Of a stretch of 64,000 nt of DNA, positions 53,224 to 62,490 are shown one piece after another (the first letter of the stretch is position 1; each line of letters begins with the position of its first letter). Location: the NCBI GenBank assembly GCA_029265355.1, contig JAJUJL010000001.1, forward strand, positions 248,001-312,000, read 5' to 3'. The notes under the pieces are model-generated. The model worked only from the letters and a program-made list of their open reading frames with translations, was not told the origin of the DNA and did not search any database. The translations under genes were made by a program, and so were the position numbers. This DNA comes from Chloroflexota bacterium. Its GTDB lineage: Bacteria > Chloroflexota > Anaerolineae > Anaerolineales > UBA4823.

Positions 53224-53922
53224 TCAGCCTGTCCGATCCCCAATAACAAACATAAATTGCCCCAAGCACTTCAATACCGGAATGTGATTGAAACCACTCT
53301 GAGCATGTTCCCAGCTTCTCAAGGCGCTGACACGAAAGCCATTCCTGATCAATTGTTTGGCAACAAACCCAACGTTTGGCAAAATTATCGCATCCCGATC
53401 TGGCTGCCACATCTCGTCGAATTTGAGATGTGGATTCTGAACAAGCAGTGGCTCAATTTCAGGCGCCAGCATAAACCTGAGTAGGCGTAATGGTAAAAAT
53501 CGGTCTAAACCACCAGGCTTGCCTTGGACAAAATTTGGACCAGCAATGATCACCCGCTTCTTTGCAACCCGGCACAATTCAGAGATAAATTGTATCGGCT
53601 CACCCACGTGTTCCAAAACATCATAACAGGCCAATGTATCAAAACTTTGCGACAAGAATGGCAGGTAACACGCATTACCAATTAATGAAGGCGTTCCTTG
53701 TTCATGACAATAGCGCATGGCATGGAAAGATAAATCCAGAACATAGTAATTCGCTCTGGGAGGTATTAATTTGCCAGCGCCGACTTCGAGGGTCTTACCA
53801 ATGAAATTGGGCCAATAATTTTTTCGAATCCAAACATCAGGCTTGCGTTCTCGATATTGATGGTACATTTCGTAGAACTGTTTGATATTCTCTACGGCGG
53901 GTGAATTATCCTCTTTGCTCAA
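53224..53922 (-). CDS. Class I SAM-dependent methyltransferase
   Basis: 232 residues from TTG at 53922, five bases after GGAAGG. Motif I is TLEVGAGKLIPP, followed by YVLDLSFHAM (acidic motif II), PFLSQSFDTLACYDVLEHV (motif for the type 11 subfamily) and KKRVIIAGPN. It probably methylates a sugar or lipid-linked intermediate of the polysaccharide. The acceptor is unknown. Confidence 0.82.
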   Translation of the reverse strand: MSKEDNSPAVENIKQFYEMYHQYRERKPDVWIRKNYWPNFIGKTLEVGAGKLIPPRANYYVLDLSFHAMRYCHEQGTPSLIGNACYLPFLSQSFDTLACYDVLEHVGEPIQFISELCRVAKKRVIIAGPNFVQGKPGGLDRFLPLRLLRFMLAPEIEPLLVQNPHLKFDEMWQPDRDAIILPNVGFVAKQLIRNGFRVSALRSWEHAQSGFNHIPVLKCLGQFMFVIGDRTG

Positions 53923-53953
53923 AGCGACCTTCCAACTGGTTTATAAAGGAGTA

Positions 53954-55246
53954 CTAAGTGTGTGCAAGAAGGGATATGCTCATAGACTTCCGGAAAAGGT
54001 AATATTGAACCAGAACCCCATTGGCAGATGCTACAACAACAAAGATACTTAGCTGAATTGCGCTGAGGTTCGCACTGCTCACCAAAATAGCGATGAATAG
54101 ACTCAGAGCCTGCAATCCAAGTCCGATGAGCGGCTTCCAAGGTTCATTGACTGCAAACAACCCCAAAGTAAGAAACGGTAACATGCTCCCCGTAATTGGC
54201 ACGATGCTCAGGATACGAAGATAGACCGCCGAATCCAGGTACTTAGCTCCATAGAGAATTTGGATGATCTGCTCCGCGAATATCATCAAGATTAATGAAA
54301 AACACGATAATAATCCTATAACCAAAATCGCCGTCTTATTAAAATAAGCGAAAACTTCGTGCTTCCCTAATTTTTTGTAGAGGAAGCTCGCTTCCGGGAA
54401 AAAGGTTGTCAGCACTGTTGGACCAATGACCGCAATCGGTAAGTTCACAATGCTAAACGCGACCCCAAATTCGGCTGCGTCTTCATACCGTCCCATCCAC
54501 CCTAAAGAGCCACTAGCCAACGAGCTCCATAATTGTGAGAGCAAGCTGGCAATATAGGAGGCAAGTATGAAACCTATAACTAACTTCAAATAACCGATTT
54601 TAAAGTACTCACGTTTTATACCCGTTAAAATTCTCTCTTTGACGATCAAAACTAATCCGGTCAATAACATCATGCCGAACGAAACAGCATACAAATTGAT
54701 GAATGCTGCTGAATATCGATTGCCCAGCTTTAATGCCATAATTGACAGCAACAAGTAACCAAACGGTTGAATAACGGTCATAATACCAACCAATGAGGTA
54801 CGCCGAGTGCCCGTCAAAATGGCGAAAGTAAAGTCCGCTGCCGATGCCAATGCCGCAGCGATTGTGCCGAAGAATACTCCCCAACGCCCCGAAACCTGCG
54901 CAACTGGCCAACCTGCCAGGACAATTATCAATATCGAAAGCAAACGAACTGCTCCTGTTGAATAAACAGCTATCATGACTTGTTGTGAGTCGCGTCCAGC
55001 CTGTGCAATGTCACGTGAAATATTCAAACCCAATCCTAAATTGGTGATCAATCTGAACATTCCAAAGCTGGCATAAAATGCAATCAGAGCGCCATAGGTG
55101 TCTTTTGCCAAAACCCGAGCTAATAATAGCCCTGTAATAATATTCACGCCTAAGTTTAAGAAATTTAGTGCTCCTATCGCAGAAATTCGGATAGATGTAA
55201 GCTGAAGCAAGTGCTTTTTCAAATTAGCTAAAGATAATTGATCCAT
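53954..55246 (-). CDS. Wzx-type polysaccharide flippase
   Basis: 430 residues with about 12-13 TMs, beginning GALNFLNLGVNIITGLLLARVL and DTYGALIAFYASFGMFRL, the normal start of the MOP-family Wzx/RfbX flippases. They turn undecaprenyl-linked repeat units to the outside for polymerisation. Pairing with the Wzy-like gene downstream suggests a Wzx/Wzy-type pathway. Base composition is AT-rich relative to the flanks, as usual for serotype-specific genes. Confidence 0.87.
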   Translation of the reverse strand: MDQLSLANLKKHLLQLTSIRISAIGALNFLNLGVNIITGLLLARVLAKDTYGALIAFYASFGMFRLITNLGLGLNISRDIAQAGRDSQQVMIAVYSTGAVRLLSILIIVLAGWPVAQVSGRWGVFFGTIAAALASAADFTFAILTGTRRTSLVGIMTVIQPFGYLLLSIMALKLGNRYSAAFINLYAVSFGMMLLTGLVLIVKERILTGIKREYFKIGYLKLVIGFILASYIASLLSQLWSSLASGSLGWMGRYEDAAEFGVAFSIVNLPIAVIGPTVLTTFFPEASFLYKKLGKHEVFAYFNKTAILVIGLLSCFSLILMIFAEQIIQILYGAKYLDSAVYLRILSIVPITGSMLPFLTLGLFAVNEPWKPLIGLGLQALSLFIAILVSSANLSAIQLSIFVVVASANGVLVQYYLFRKSMSISLLAHT

Positions 55247-55372
55247 GACAGTTTTTGTTCAAATAAAGAAGTGAGATGATTATCCTTTTCGCAATCCTTC
55301 AGTATCTACCAAATTCGATGCTTATTTTGACCTTGAGAATTGGTTGGTTCTGATTGATCAAGGAGCTTTCAT

Positions 55373-56209
55373 TCAGAGCTTCTGTGCAATTACTCCAATG
55401 CACCCTAACCATCGATAATACCAACGCTGATCTTCTAGCCAAAGCCACAGATCTTCAATTTTTTCCTTAATGTTATTTGGTAGCCAAATTGGCAATTTAT
55501 AACGCTCGTTGAGAGTATGCAAATTTCGAATTCCGTACACAAAGGACGGGAAATATAGCCATCCATAGGAGTCAACCACCCTCAAGCCACACTCTTTCAA
55601 TAGTCCCTCCAGTTCTTCTAATGAGTAATTCGTTTCCCATCCTGCAAACCAAGTACCCCTCATAATGTGCCAGCGCTTATAAAGGGTGGCGAGATTCCAG
55701 GTTTGTGGGACATCCACGCATATCAGGCCGCCAGGTTTTAACACCCGAATTTGCTCTCTTAATGCTGGACGCATATCCCGAAAATGTTCCATCAATCCTT
55801 GAGAGAAGACAAGGTCAAAAGAATTGCTACCGAACGGAATTGCAAAGGTATCCCCAGCTACTCGATGTATTTTATGACCCGGATTGCTCCTGGCAAACCT
55901 GGTTAGCGCCGACATGGAATAATCCATGCCGACTGCAATAAAGCCAAAATTTGTCAGATAAGCGCTGTCAACACCCGAGCCACAGCCCACTTCCAACGAC
56001 ATGCAGGGGCTGTGATCAATGTGGCTGAGGATCTTTTCTATGATTGTGTGATGCACAGGTCTCTCGATGGTGGTCGATTCCCATACATCGTCCCATTTTG
56101 ATCTTGTCGGCTCGATAGCCACAGTTTGTTTCCTTGTGAAAGTCATTTCAAGAAAGGAGATGCTTCGGCGTACCCAAATGAAGAAATTTTTTGGAAACCA
56201 TACGCTCAA
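55373..56209 (-). CDS. SAM-dependent methyltransferase (type 11)
   Basis: 278 residues from TTG at 56209; ATG at 56146 is an alternative and neither has a good ribosome binding site. Motif I is SLEVGCGSGVDSAYL, then VGMDYSMSALTR and FDLVFSQGLMEHFRDM. The C-terminal half (SYGWLYFPSFVYGIRNL) suits a substrate-binding extension of glycan or lipid methyltransferases. 126 bp of AT-rich DNA without a gene separate it from the flippase. Confidence 0.8.
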   Translation of the reverse strand: MSVWFPKNFFIWVRRSISFLEMTFTRKQTVAIEPTRSKWDDVWESTTIERPVHHTIIEKILSHIDHSPCMSLEVGCGSGVDSAYLTNFGFIAVGMDYSMSALTRFARSNPGHKIHRVAGDTFAIPFGSNSFDLVFSQGLMEHFRDMRPALREQIRVLKPGGLICVDVPQTWNLATLYKRWHIMRGTWFAGWETNYSLEELEGLLKECGLRVVDSYGWLYFPSFVYGIRNLHTLNERYKLPIWLPNNIKEKIEDLWLWLEDQRWYYRWLGCIGVIAQKL

Positions 56210-56281
56210 GGGGTTGTTTAAGGCATCTGTTCTTTACACTCAACGCAAGTATTCATACTCTAATCATAGAAAACAACTGGC

Positions 56282-57427
56282 TCAATTTATTAATTCCTTA
56301 AGATTACTAACAATTAAATCAACCTCTGTCTCAGTAAGTTTGGCAGACGAGGGTAGATTTAATCCCATTTTTGACAAATAATCTGCAACTGGAAAATGAG
56401 GTAATGCTTCCATAGATCTATAAGGAGGCAACGCATGCATTGAATAAAAGAAGGGCCTGGTCTCTATTCCTCGATTGGCTAGTTCTCTGATAAGTGAATC
56501 ACGATCAATCCTATGATGCTCAGCGAGCACCAAACAGTTCATCCAATATACATTTTTTGCCCAAGGCAGCTCAGGTTGATACTTAACTCCTTCCAGCTCA
56601 TCTAACCTCTCTTGATACCAATGCGCGACTTGCCTTCTTCTCTCGATGTGCCAATCAATTTTCTCCAATTGTGCAAGGCCAATAGCAGCTTGAATATTTG
56701 TCATTCGATAGTTATAACCAATTATGGGAAACCAATAACGATGATGAAAATCTTGCCCTTGTCCTTTGATTTGTCTCATCATGCTCGCTAACTGATCATC
56801 ATTCGTAACAATCATTCCCCCTTCACCTGAAGTAATGATTTTATTGCCATAGAAACTAAATGTAGCGGCAATTCCTAAACTACCGACTTTTCTTCCTTTG
56901 TATTCTGCCCCGTGAGCTTCGGCTGCATCCTCTAGAATAAACAAGCCATACCTGGCTGCTATATCTTCGATTGGCTCCATATCAACAGGGTGACCAAACA
57001 AATGAACAACAATAATGCCTTTAGTGCGGGGAGTAATTTTTTCTTCTATCCTGAGCGGATCTATATTCCAGCAATTCATTTCGGAATCAACGAAGACTGG
57101 CTTGGCACCACAATAGCTGACGGAATTTGCAGTTGCAATATAAGTCAACGTCGGTACGATGACTTCATCACCTGGCTTCACTCCTAATGCAAGCAATGCT
57201 ACATGCAAAGCGACAGTGCCATTACAAACTGAGATTGCGTGTTTAACCCCGATATAATTAGCAAATTGCTTTTCGAACTCATCAATATATTTTCCATTTG
57301 AAGAGATCCAGGTCGTATCTAGACAATCTAGAACATATCTTTTCTCATTCCCGGCGAATACCGGTTCTGCCACAGGGATAAATTTCCGGACGGTTGGTCT
57401 TGATCTTCTGTCTGTCAAAGCATCCAT
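56282..57427 (-). CDS. DegT/DnrJ/EryC1/StrS-family sugar aminotransferase
   Basis: 381 residues from ATG at 57427; ATG at 57439 is also possible, and both overlap the previous gene. PLP fold: VCNGTVALHVALLALG, YIATANSVSYCGAKPVFVD, LEDAAEAHG and the PLP-lysine in SFYGNKIITSGEGGM. It resembles perosamine synthase-type enzymes that aminate a 4-keto-6-deoxy sugar. The acetyltransferase immediately upstream would N-acetylate the product, as in bacillosamine or N-acetylperosamine routes. No dehydratase gene lies in the window. Confidence 0.88.
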   Translation of the reverse strand: MDALTDRRSRPTVRKFIPVAEPVFAGNEKRYVLDCLDTTWISSNGKYIDEFEKQFANYIGVKHAISVCNGTVALHVALLALGVKPGDEVIVPTLTYIATANSVSYCGAKPVFVDSEMNCWNIDPLRIEEKITPRTKGIIVVHLFGHPVDMEPIEDIAARYGLFILEDAAEAHGAEYKGRKVGSLGIAATFSFYGNKIITSGEGGMIVTNDDQLASMMRQIKGQGQDFHHRYWFPIIGYNYRMTNIQAAIGLAQLEKIDWHIERRRQVAHWYQERLDELEGVKYQPELPWAKNVYWMNCLVLAEHHRIDRDSLIRELANRGIETRPFFYSMHALPPYRSMEALPHFPVADYLSKMGLNLPSSAKLTETEVDLIVSNLKELIN

Positions 57428-58044
57428 CCTTTGCCGCATTCCTCTTTGGTATAAAAGCGCGCTGGCACGCCAATAGCTACCATATTTTCAGGTATATCTT
57501 TAGTTACCACAGCCCCCATGCCCACAATTGCATAGTCGCCTATTTGCAGCTTTTCCCTAATTAATGCGCCAGCGCCAATGTAAACACCTCTCCCCACCTG
57601 ACACCAACCTCCAATTGAAGCTCCAGGTCCTATAACCGACAATTCACCAACTACACAGTCGTGACCTACGGTTGCGTTATAGTTAACCACAACATGTTCT
57701 GAAATCACTGCATTTAGTGCAATTACTGCTCCTGGAGCGATTACACATCCCCGATCAATTTTTCCAAAAACCGTTGCTCGACTATGCACAATTGTCGCAA
57801 AAGGGGGTTTAATTTCATCCACCATCCTGATTCTGATCTCGCATCTACCTGATCCTAGTATCGACTCACTATCACCATTTTCTATCCGACTCCAATACTC
57901 ATTTACGGAGATACTACCTGCATCCTTTGAAGTGTCATCTACGAATATCGTCTTTCTCTCAGGAAAGATATCTGCTGCATACGCGGCAACTTCGTAAGCG
58001 AACCCAGAAGATCCGAGGATGAATAGGTATTCAGGATTGCTCAC
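57415..58044 (-). CDS. NeuD/PglD-like sugar acetyltransferase
   Basis: 209 residues. An N-terminal Rossmann-like part (LGSSGFAYEVAAYAADIF) is followed by a left-handed beta helix of hexapeptide repeats (about 95-195, VIAPGAVIALNAVI, YIGAGALIREKLQIG). This is the PglD/NeuD layout, which moves acetyl from CoA to a UDP-amino sugar. It overlaps the aminotransferase gene by 13 bases, so the two enzymes probably act in sequence. Confidence 0.87.
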   Translation of the reverse strand: MSNPEYLFILGSSGFAYEVAAYAADIFPERKTIFVDDTSKDAGSISVNEYWSRIENGDSESILGSGRCEIRIRMVDEIKPPFATIVHSRATVFGKIDRGCVIAPGAVIALNAVISEHVVVNYNATVGHDCVVGELSVIGPGASIGGWCQVGRGVYIGAGALIREKLQIGDYAIVGMGAVVTKDIPENMVAIGVPARFYTKEECGKGWML

Positions 58045-58062
58045 AGCTTTTCCAAACCTGAA

Positions 58063-59151
58063 TTAACCAAAATTCTGATAGAGCCCGACCATAGCATCGG
58101 CAGTAGCTTCCCAAGAGTATTTCTTTTCATGAATTAACCTATATCCTTTCTCAGCCAGATCTTCAGAATAATCAGGATCATCTAAAAACCGCTTAATTGC
58201 TGACACTAAGGCTTCCTGGTCTCGTGCGGGGAATAAAGATACGCACTGTTGAGCTTCAATAGGAATTTGTGCCATATCCGAGGCCGCAACCGGCTTCTTA
58301 CATGCCATCGCTTCCATGGCTAACCAAGCAAACCCTCCCTCCAATAACGAGGGGGTTACTGCAAGGTCTGCGGAATTATAAAACAACGGCAAATCATCTT
58401 CTGAGACAATATCAAATAAATGAACCTTCTGGCTCAGGGCCAGCCTGTCAATTTGAGTTAATGTCCGCTCCCTCCATCTAGTTCCGCCTGGTCCACCGAT
58501 TTTCAACAGCTCTACGGAATATCGATTATTACTTAGCGTCTGTAACGCCTTTAACAACATGAATACATTTTTCCTTGGTAGCTCGCTTCCAACGTAGATT
58601 AAATAAAAAGTAGATGGATCAAACTTGAAGCCATATTTTTCCGCAACAAGTTCTCTAGCCCCACTGATTGGTCTGAAATTTGTAGTATCAACTCCTAACT
58701 GCACAAACCTGATCTTTTCTTCTGGTATTCCGACTTTATCTACGAGAGAAGCTCGAGTATATTCAGAATTCACACATAAAGCATCCATGAGTTTCAAGCC
58801 TCGTATTTGTAAGGATAAGATCTTAAGATCTAAATTATTAAAGAGTTCCAGATCTTCCTTGCAAACCAGAATACCTAAATCATGAACTGTGGCAATTGCA
58901 GGGTGGATGGGGTTCCAGTGCATTTGGGCGCAACCCATGATCTGCGTAAAATGTGTAATATTGCCATCCTGATGATCAATCACTCCCAAAGGAAAATTTC
59001 GAAGTATCGTAAAACGGTTGTTCAATGGCAAAAAGTACGGAAAAGCCATGCGAACATCAACTCGATCCTTGAGATGACGATAAAGTTCACGATAATAACG
59101 ACCGATGCCGCTGGTTTGATTAGGAGGATTATGGGCGACTAACTCAATCAT
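58063..59151 (-). CDS. Glycosyltransferase family 4
   Basis: 362 residues, GT-B. PPNQTSGIGRYYREL near the N-terminus binds the acceptor side. ELPRKNVFMLLKAL, LLEGGFAWLAMEAMACKKP and the following acidic residue form the donor-nucleotide site. It is AT-rich like its neighbours. It starts 30 bases or more away from the split methyltransferase upstream and ends 18 bases before the acetyltransferase gene. Confidence 0.87.
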   Translation of the reverse strand: MIELVAHNPPNQTSGIGRYYRELYRHLKDRVDVRMAFPYFLPLNNRFTILRNFPLGVIDHQDGNITHFTQIMGCAQMHWNPIHPAIATVHDLGILVCKEDLELFNNLDLKILSLQIRGLKLMDALCVNSEYTRASLVDKVGIPEEKIRFVQLGVDTTNFRPISGARELVAEKYGFKFDPSTFYLIYVGSELPRKNVFMLLKALQTLSNNRYSVELLKIGGPGGTRWRERTLTQIDRLALSQKVHLFDIVSEDDLPLFYNSADLAVTPSLLEGGFAWLAMEAMACKKPVAASDMAQIPIEAQQCVSLFPARDQEALVSAIKRFLDDPDYSEDLAEKGYRLIHEKKYSWEATADAMVGLYQNFG

Positions 59152-59188
59152 GTTTGAATTAGCTCGGAGCGATTAAAATCCCCACTAT

Positions 59189-60142
59189 TCATCTCCCGGC
59201 CCTCATAACCAAGTCAATGCCTAGAAGCCGGTGCAATGGAAAAGTTAAATGCCTGGCAAATGGTTTCAAGATCGGCCAGAGAAGGCGGGCTGCACGAAGC
59301 CCGATGGTAGGAGGATAAGGCGATCTGCCTGACAATTGATGGCTCAACGAGTCCGGAAAGTATATTCTTGTCTGTAGGCCTGCAAGAGAAGCAGCGTTTC
59401 GGTATTCATCGATCGAATAAATGTGTTCGTTCATGCCAGCCAGTTTGTCGGCTTCCCCAAAATTCAATCCCTTCCGTAGTTTCCCGCGTACTGGTTCGTT
59501 CATTAAAACAATATACCCTCCATATTCCAGGCAGCGAGCGCACTCTGCAAAAACCACGCTCAGATCGTTGGCATGATGAATGGCAGCACTGAAGAAGATT
59601 GCCTGTACGGATTGATCGCGAAACGGAAGAATAGCCATATTAGCTGCCACGCGATTAAAGAAGATGCCTTTTTGGAATTGAGCTTCACCATCGATTAGCA
59701 TGCTGGTAGAAATGTCTACTGCGACTGCGTTTGCGCCGCGTTCGCACATCATACGCGTTGCTCAGCAGGTGGCTGCACCTATTTCCAACACCAATTTTCC
59801 TTGCAGCGGAAGCAAGTCGAGTCCTTGGATCACATTGGCGGTAAAAGCGGGCCAGATCCAGGGCTGGCCTGGATTATCATTGATGAAAGGTCGCTGCCGC
59901 TCCACTTCCCAATCGCGCTGCTTGTGCCCTGCGTTTCGTTCCTTTAGCGTATCGTCATCCAGGCCCGAAAGAAGCTCAACTACGCCATTGATGACTGGAA
60001 AGATTGTCCGGCAATCCAGGCAATGGATCTGCCCTTCACGAATCTCACATTCATTCGCGCTAACCGAGTCCAACGCGAGGTTTATACTCTTACAGATTGG
60101 ACATCGCAAGATATTAAGTAGCTCTTTGCGCATAAAAAGCAT
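59189..60142 (-). pseudogene. SAM methyltransferase with Trm112-like head, split by an in-frame TGA
   Basis: A single open frame from ATG at 60142 (or 60133) to 59189 is broken only by one TGA at 59762-59764. The first part (126 residues) holds a zinc-binding head (LRCPICKS and HCLDCRTIFP) and methyltransferase motif I up to LEIGAATC. The second part continues at once with ATRMMCERGANAVAVDIST, motif II and the rest of the fold. Trp is expected at the stop position in related enzymes, so a TGG to TGA change is the simplest explanation. A sequencing or assembly error is equally possible. Without readthrough no active enzyme can form. Confidence 0.8.
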
Positions 60143-60163
60143 CCATTTTTCAAGAAATACGAA

Positions 60164-61318
60164 TCAGAAATTCCTGCCTAAAACTTGTTTGTAAGCCTGG
60201 ATTGTTTTAGCGGCTGTATTTTCCCAGGTAAACTTGCTAACCCACGCCAAACCATCATTTCTTAGCCGGCTGACGGCGATGGGGTCACCCAAGAGGCATA
60301 AAATCGCCTGCGCAATGCCACTCACATCCTGGGGACTTACCAACCAGGCAGCTTCCCCGGCGAGCTCGGGCAGTGAAGCCGTATTGGAACATACTACCGG
60401 CGTGCCGCAAGCCATCGACTCCAGCACCGGGAAGCCAAATCCTTCCATCAGCGATGGTAATGCCGTTACGCTGGCAGCGCTGTAAAACATTGGCAGATCA
60501 TCATCCGGCACATTGTCGATGAAAATCACCTCGTTCTCCAGGCCTAGCTCACCAGTCAAACGCAGGTTAGCCAGGCGCTGCTGAGGATAAAGTGGGCGCC
60601 CAATCTTCAGCAGCCGCACATCGCGCTGCTCTGCGTGCACAAGTGCAAACGCCCGGATCAAGGCAGGGACGTTCTTACGCGCCTCTTCGGTGCTGATGTG
60701 CAGAACGTATTGTTTGTCAGGTTCCAGCTTGTATTTTTGATAGAAAGCTGGAGGAATCTCACGAGGCTGGAAGCGCTCCTGTTCTACACCCAGGTAAATC
60801 ACCTGCACCTGCTCCGGGGTGAGACCGGCGTGTTCGATCAGTGTCTGGCGGGTAAATTCCGAGCTGGCCAAAACCAAATCAGCATGCTTGAGCATCCGCA
60901 CCGAGAACAGGTCGAACCACTTTTGAATTGCGTGCCGGTAGACGTGCATATCCGGTTGGCTGCGGTGCAGGTAGTGAATGATGTCGTGTACCGTCACGAC
61001 TACTTTACGGCTGCCCTTGTTCCACAACAGGCTCGCCTGGCCGCGCTGCGGCAGGTGCACCAGGTTGCCAGCGCCTTTTGGCCAGGCAATCGGGTAGTTT
61101 TGAACGAACTGTCCCAATCCAAGCCCAGCCCTGGCCGCCAGATCGACAGTCCATTTTGGCAGGGGATCGGTATCTAAAGGAATCGCTTTTACCTGCACAT
61201 CCGGGTAAGCCGCCAACGCCTTGAGCAGACCGCGGTCGTACCGCGTCAGTCCGCTGACACCAGAGTATGTTTGGTTGACAAAGAAGCTCACATCGACAGC
61301 CGTCAAGGGCATCACCAT
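60164..61318 (-). CDS. Glycosyltransferase family 4
   Basis: 384 residues, GT-B. Features are FVNQTYSGVSGLTRYDRGLL at the N-terminus, STEEARKNVPALIRAF, SLMEGFGFPVLESMACGTP and SLPELAGEAAWLV. It is closely related in plan to the GT4 at 48.0-49.2 kb. Its start overlaps the GT2 stop by seven bases (a second in-frame ATG lies at 61312). Confidence 0.88.
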   Translation of the reverse strand: MVMPLTAVDVSFFVNQTYSGVSGLTRYDRGLLKALAAYPDVQVKAIPLDTDPLPKWTVDLAARAGLGLGQFVQNYPIAWPKGAGNLVHLPQRGQASLLWNKGSRKVVVTVHDIIHYLHRSQPDMHVYRHAIQKWFDLFSVRMLKHADLVLASSEFTRQTLIEHAGLTPEQVQVIYLGVEQERFQPREIPPAFYQKYKLEPDKQYVLHISTEEARKNVPALIRAFALVHAEQRDVRLLKIGRPLYPQQRLANLRLTGELGLENEVIFIDNVPDDDLPMFYSAASVTALPSLMEGFGFPVLESMACGTPVVCSNTASLPELAGEAAWLVSPQDVSGIAQAILCLLGDPIAVSRLRNDGLAWVSKFTWENTAAKTIQAYKQVLGRNF

Positions 61319-62490
61319 CTCATCCGGTTTTTACCGCTCAGATAAGATACCAAAGCGCTGGCGAGCATGATTTGATCCAGCAAAAAGAAGAACGGTGCGA
61401 GCAGGTAAGCGCGCCGGTCGATGCGCAAGCCCAGGGATTGCTGTCCGAACCACAGGTAGCGAGATCGAGATAGCCAGGCATAGGTGATCAGAATTACCCA
61501 GCCGGCTGCCGCCGCGCCTTTGCCTACCAGTGCAGCTACGCTGCTCATAAGAAGCAAGGCTCCGGAGATACACTGGCGCAGCGCGTCGCCGGATTGATTT
61601 TTGGCGCCAAAATCCTTGCCGTGGATCAGAATATTGCGCATCCAGCGAGTTTGCTGGCGCAAATAACCTGGCATAGCGGTATGAAATTCCGTAGCAACCA
61701 GACTGTGGTGGCGGTAAGCAATGCGCCTGCCCAATGCCAGGATTTGTCTGGCCAATACGTAATCGGTGCCGATTTGCACCGGGTGAGAGAAATCTCCCGT
61801 TTCTGCCAGCAGACCGCGGCTTACGGCTGCATTCCTGCCGATCAGACCTGGAAGGTAATCCCCCATCCAGGAGCGACCATAATGATCCACGCACCACTGC
61901 ATCTGCACAAAAGGGTGGCTTCTTTGCTCAACCAGCGGAGCGAAGCGCCCGGTTACCGCATCTTCCAGTCCTGCGGCAATCGGGAAGGCTACGCGCTCGA
62001 AGCTTTCATCGTCCAGACGGCAGTCGGCATCGGTGAGATAGATAATCTCTCCACTGGCCATCTTTAGACCGTGGTACAAGGCACGCTGTTTGCCTTCTCC
62101 TGGCGCCTGGCGCAGTACGAGCACCTGTTCTCCTGCGAACGGCTGTGCCAACTCGAAGGTGCCGTCCTCACCGCCTGCCACCAGCACCAACTGCTTGTGC
62201 GGGTAGCGCAGCTTCAGGAAGCTTTCGATATGCGCCCGGATGTGCTCCGCTTCGTTCCAGGCCGCCACCAGTGCGCTCACCTTGGGCAGGCGCGGCCAGT
62301 CTTTCAAATCCGGCAGCGGTGGCGCGGCTTTGATCTCTGTCAGCTTGCGCTGATCGCGCTGCCAGAGCTGCCACTGCCGCAGCAGCACCGCGCCCAGGCC
62401 AAGCAGGAACAGCCCGCCAGCATGCCTGTCCGCCCAGCGCCGAGTCCGGCCTAGTGCAGCCAGAAGGCCGGGGCGGCTTCCCTTGCCCAT
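61312..62490 (-). CDS. Glycosyltransferase family 2, membrane-bound
   Basis: 392 residues from ATG at 62490 after AAAGGAG; an ATG 18 bases upstream is weaker. One N-terminal TM (LFLLGLGAVLLRQW), then the GT-A core: VSALVAAWNEAEHI, YLTDADCRLDDESFE (DxD-like metal site), QTRWMRNIL (the QxxRW motif of processive synthases). Two to three C-terminal TMs follow. QxxRW suggests a polysaccharide synthase or lipid-linked transferase. The start lies within the end of the upstream gene (40 bases). Confidence 0.87.
   Translation of the reverse strand: MGKGSRPGLLAALGRTRRWADRHAGGLFLLGLGAVLLRQWQLWQRDQRKLTEIKAAPPLPDLKDWPRLPKVSALVAAWNEAEHIRAHIESFLKLRYPHKQLVLVAGGEDGTFELAQPFAGEQVLVLRQAPGEGKQRALYHGLKMASGEIIYLTDADCRLDDESFERVAFPIAAGLEDAVTGRFAPLVEQRSHPFVQMQWCVDHYGRSWMGDYLPGLIGRNAAVSRGLLAETGDFSHPVQIGTDYVLARQILALGRRIAYRHHSLVATEFHTAMPGYLRQQTRWMRNILIHGKDFGAKNQSGDALRQCISGALLLMSSVAALVGKGAAAAGWVILITYAWLSRSRYLWFGQQSLGLRIDRRAYLLAPFFFLLDQIMLASALVSYLSGKNRMRW

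Noticed and set aside
59762-59764. Selenocysteine at the methyltransferase TGA
   Set aside because: The position is in SAM motif I where Trp is expected, no SECIS-like hairpin was evident just downstream, and the family is not known to use selenium.
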